DNA of 60,000 bases. It comes from Strigamia acuminata. Its lineage: Eukaryota > Arthropoda > Chilopoda > Geophilomorpha > Linotaeniidae. The translations under genes were made by a program, and so were the position numbers. The notes under the pieces are model-generated. The model ran no database searches. It saw only the letters and a list, made by a program, of their open reading frames with translations, and was not told the DNA's origin. The DNA is taken from NCBI GenBank assembly GCA_949358305.1, contig OX442321.1:1800001-1860000 (forward strand). The letters run 5' to 3'. Positions within the stretch are counted from its first letter, which is position 1. Each line of letters opens with the position of its first letter. This document shows, in pieces, positions 59,575 to 60,000 of the stretch.

Positions 59575-60000
59575 TGTGGTGATTCAGCATCACCTGAAGA
59601 AGTAATTAGCGGTGATTATTGTGTTACTAATACTCGCCACTAGAGCGCGCTAGAAATACCGACTAGACTGACTAGTCGCGTGTTTCTGCGAACCTGCATA
59701 ATCAGAAGGATTTGCATATGACGTCATTTCCGGTTAATATATATAGCCAATGCTTGACCGGAAACGACACTACAGTTACCACATTTCAGCAAGAGCACCA
59801 TTTACCTCACCTTTCAGGCCGTTTCACGGATTGATCGAGGACCGGTGCCCGCTGACCATTTCAACTGTACAACAGCCACATTTATTTAGCGTAGCCAATC
59901 TACGCTAGAATAAATATTCGAACGATATTCGTTTAATTCGCACGAGAAAGCGAATTCTCGCGTGTTCATAATAACACGTGGAAATACCCTAGACAACAAA
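59575..60000 (+). repeat. Element 2 3' LTR, partial
   Basis: These 426 bp match 48444-48869 with no visible difference and are cut by the window end; about 205 bp are missing. Confidence 0.93.

Larger units (their letters stand above)
48444..60000 (+). mobile_element. Element 2: Ty3/Gypsy-type LTR retrotransposon, cut by the window end
   Basis: The layout is 5' LTR, primer-binding site, gag, -1 frameshift signal, pol, a separate spliced ORF3, polypurine tract, 3' LTR. The visible part of the 3' LTR looks identical to the 5' LTR, so the insertion is young. If the 3' LTR is full length (631 bp), the element would be about 11.76 kb. Its Gag and Pol are related to element 1, but the nucleotide sequences are well diverged, so these are two families of one lineage. 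The four bases before it are CGTT; the partner duplication lies beyond the window. Confidence 0.93.

Overview
The window is eukaryotic and most likely from an arthropod or a close animal relative. The evidence is AT-rich non-coding DNA, short GT-AG introns, AATAAA poly(A) signals, three U1 snRNA-like loci with an animal-type 5' end, and a short run of CCTAA, the arthropod-type telomere unit. A springtail or arachnid would fit, but the sequence alone does not name the host.

Layout. 1-4.8 kb: a tandem duplication, a first U1-like gene, a strong 35-bp hairpin and one orphan coding exon ending in a good 5' splice site. 4,835-15,474: a complete Ty3/Gypsy-type LTR retrotransposon (element 1, minus strand) with 996-bp LTRs that look identical and an AGCT target duplication. 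15.5-28 kb: AT-rich DNA with tandem arrays, MITE-like elements and two more U1-like genes, but no convincing protein gene. 28-46.5 kb: a cluster of about sixteen copies of a two-exon gene for tiny secreted cysteine-rich peptides. It was built by an inverted duplication and a 2.5-kb triplication, and many copies lie beside 20-21 bp tandem arrays. 47.9-48.4 kb: a 162-bp tandem array. 48,444 to the window end: a second, related LTR retrotransposon (element 2, plus strand), cut off inside its 3' LTR.

The two retroelements share one plan: a proline-tRNA-like primer site 2 nt inside the 5' LTR, a long Gag with a C-terminal CCHC knuckle, and a -1 frameshift cassette at the gag/pol junction. The cassette is A_AAA_AAC, a 6-nt spacer, a 10-bp stem and a 19-nt loop holding the gag stop. 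The two stems differ in sequence but keep their pairing. Pol runs protease, RT, RNase H, integrase. Both then encode an unusual C-terminal protein that I do not recognise as an envelope. In element 1 it is fused to the end of Pol. In element 2 it is a separate third ORF whose reading frame is assembled across a 269-nt intron.

Each peptide gene has a 5' exon for a near-constant signal peptide and a 3' exon for a fast-diverging mature peptide with four cysteines. In one pair there are six cysteines in knottin spacing. Many copies share an upstream palindrome resembling two inverted SOX/HMG sites. Defence peptides, venom-like peptides and signalling peptides all remain possible.
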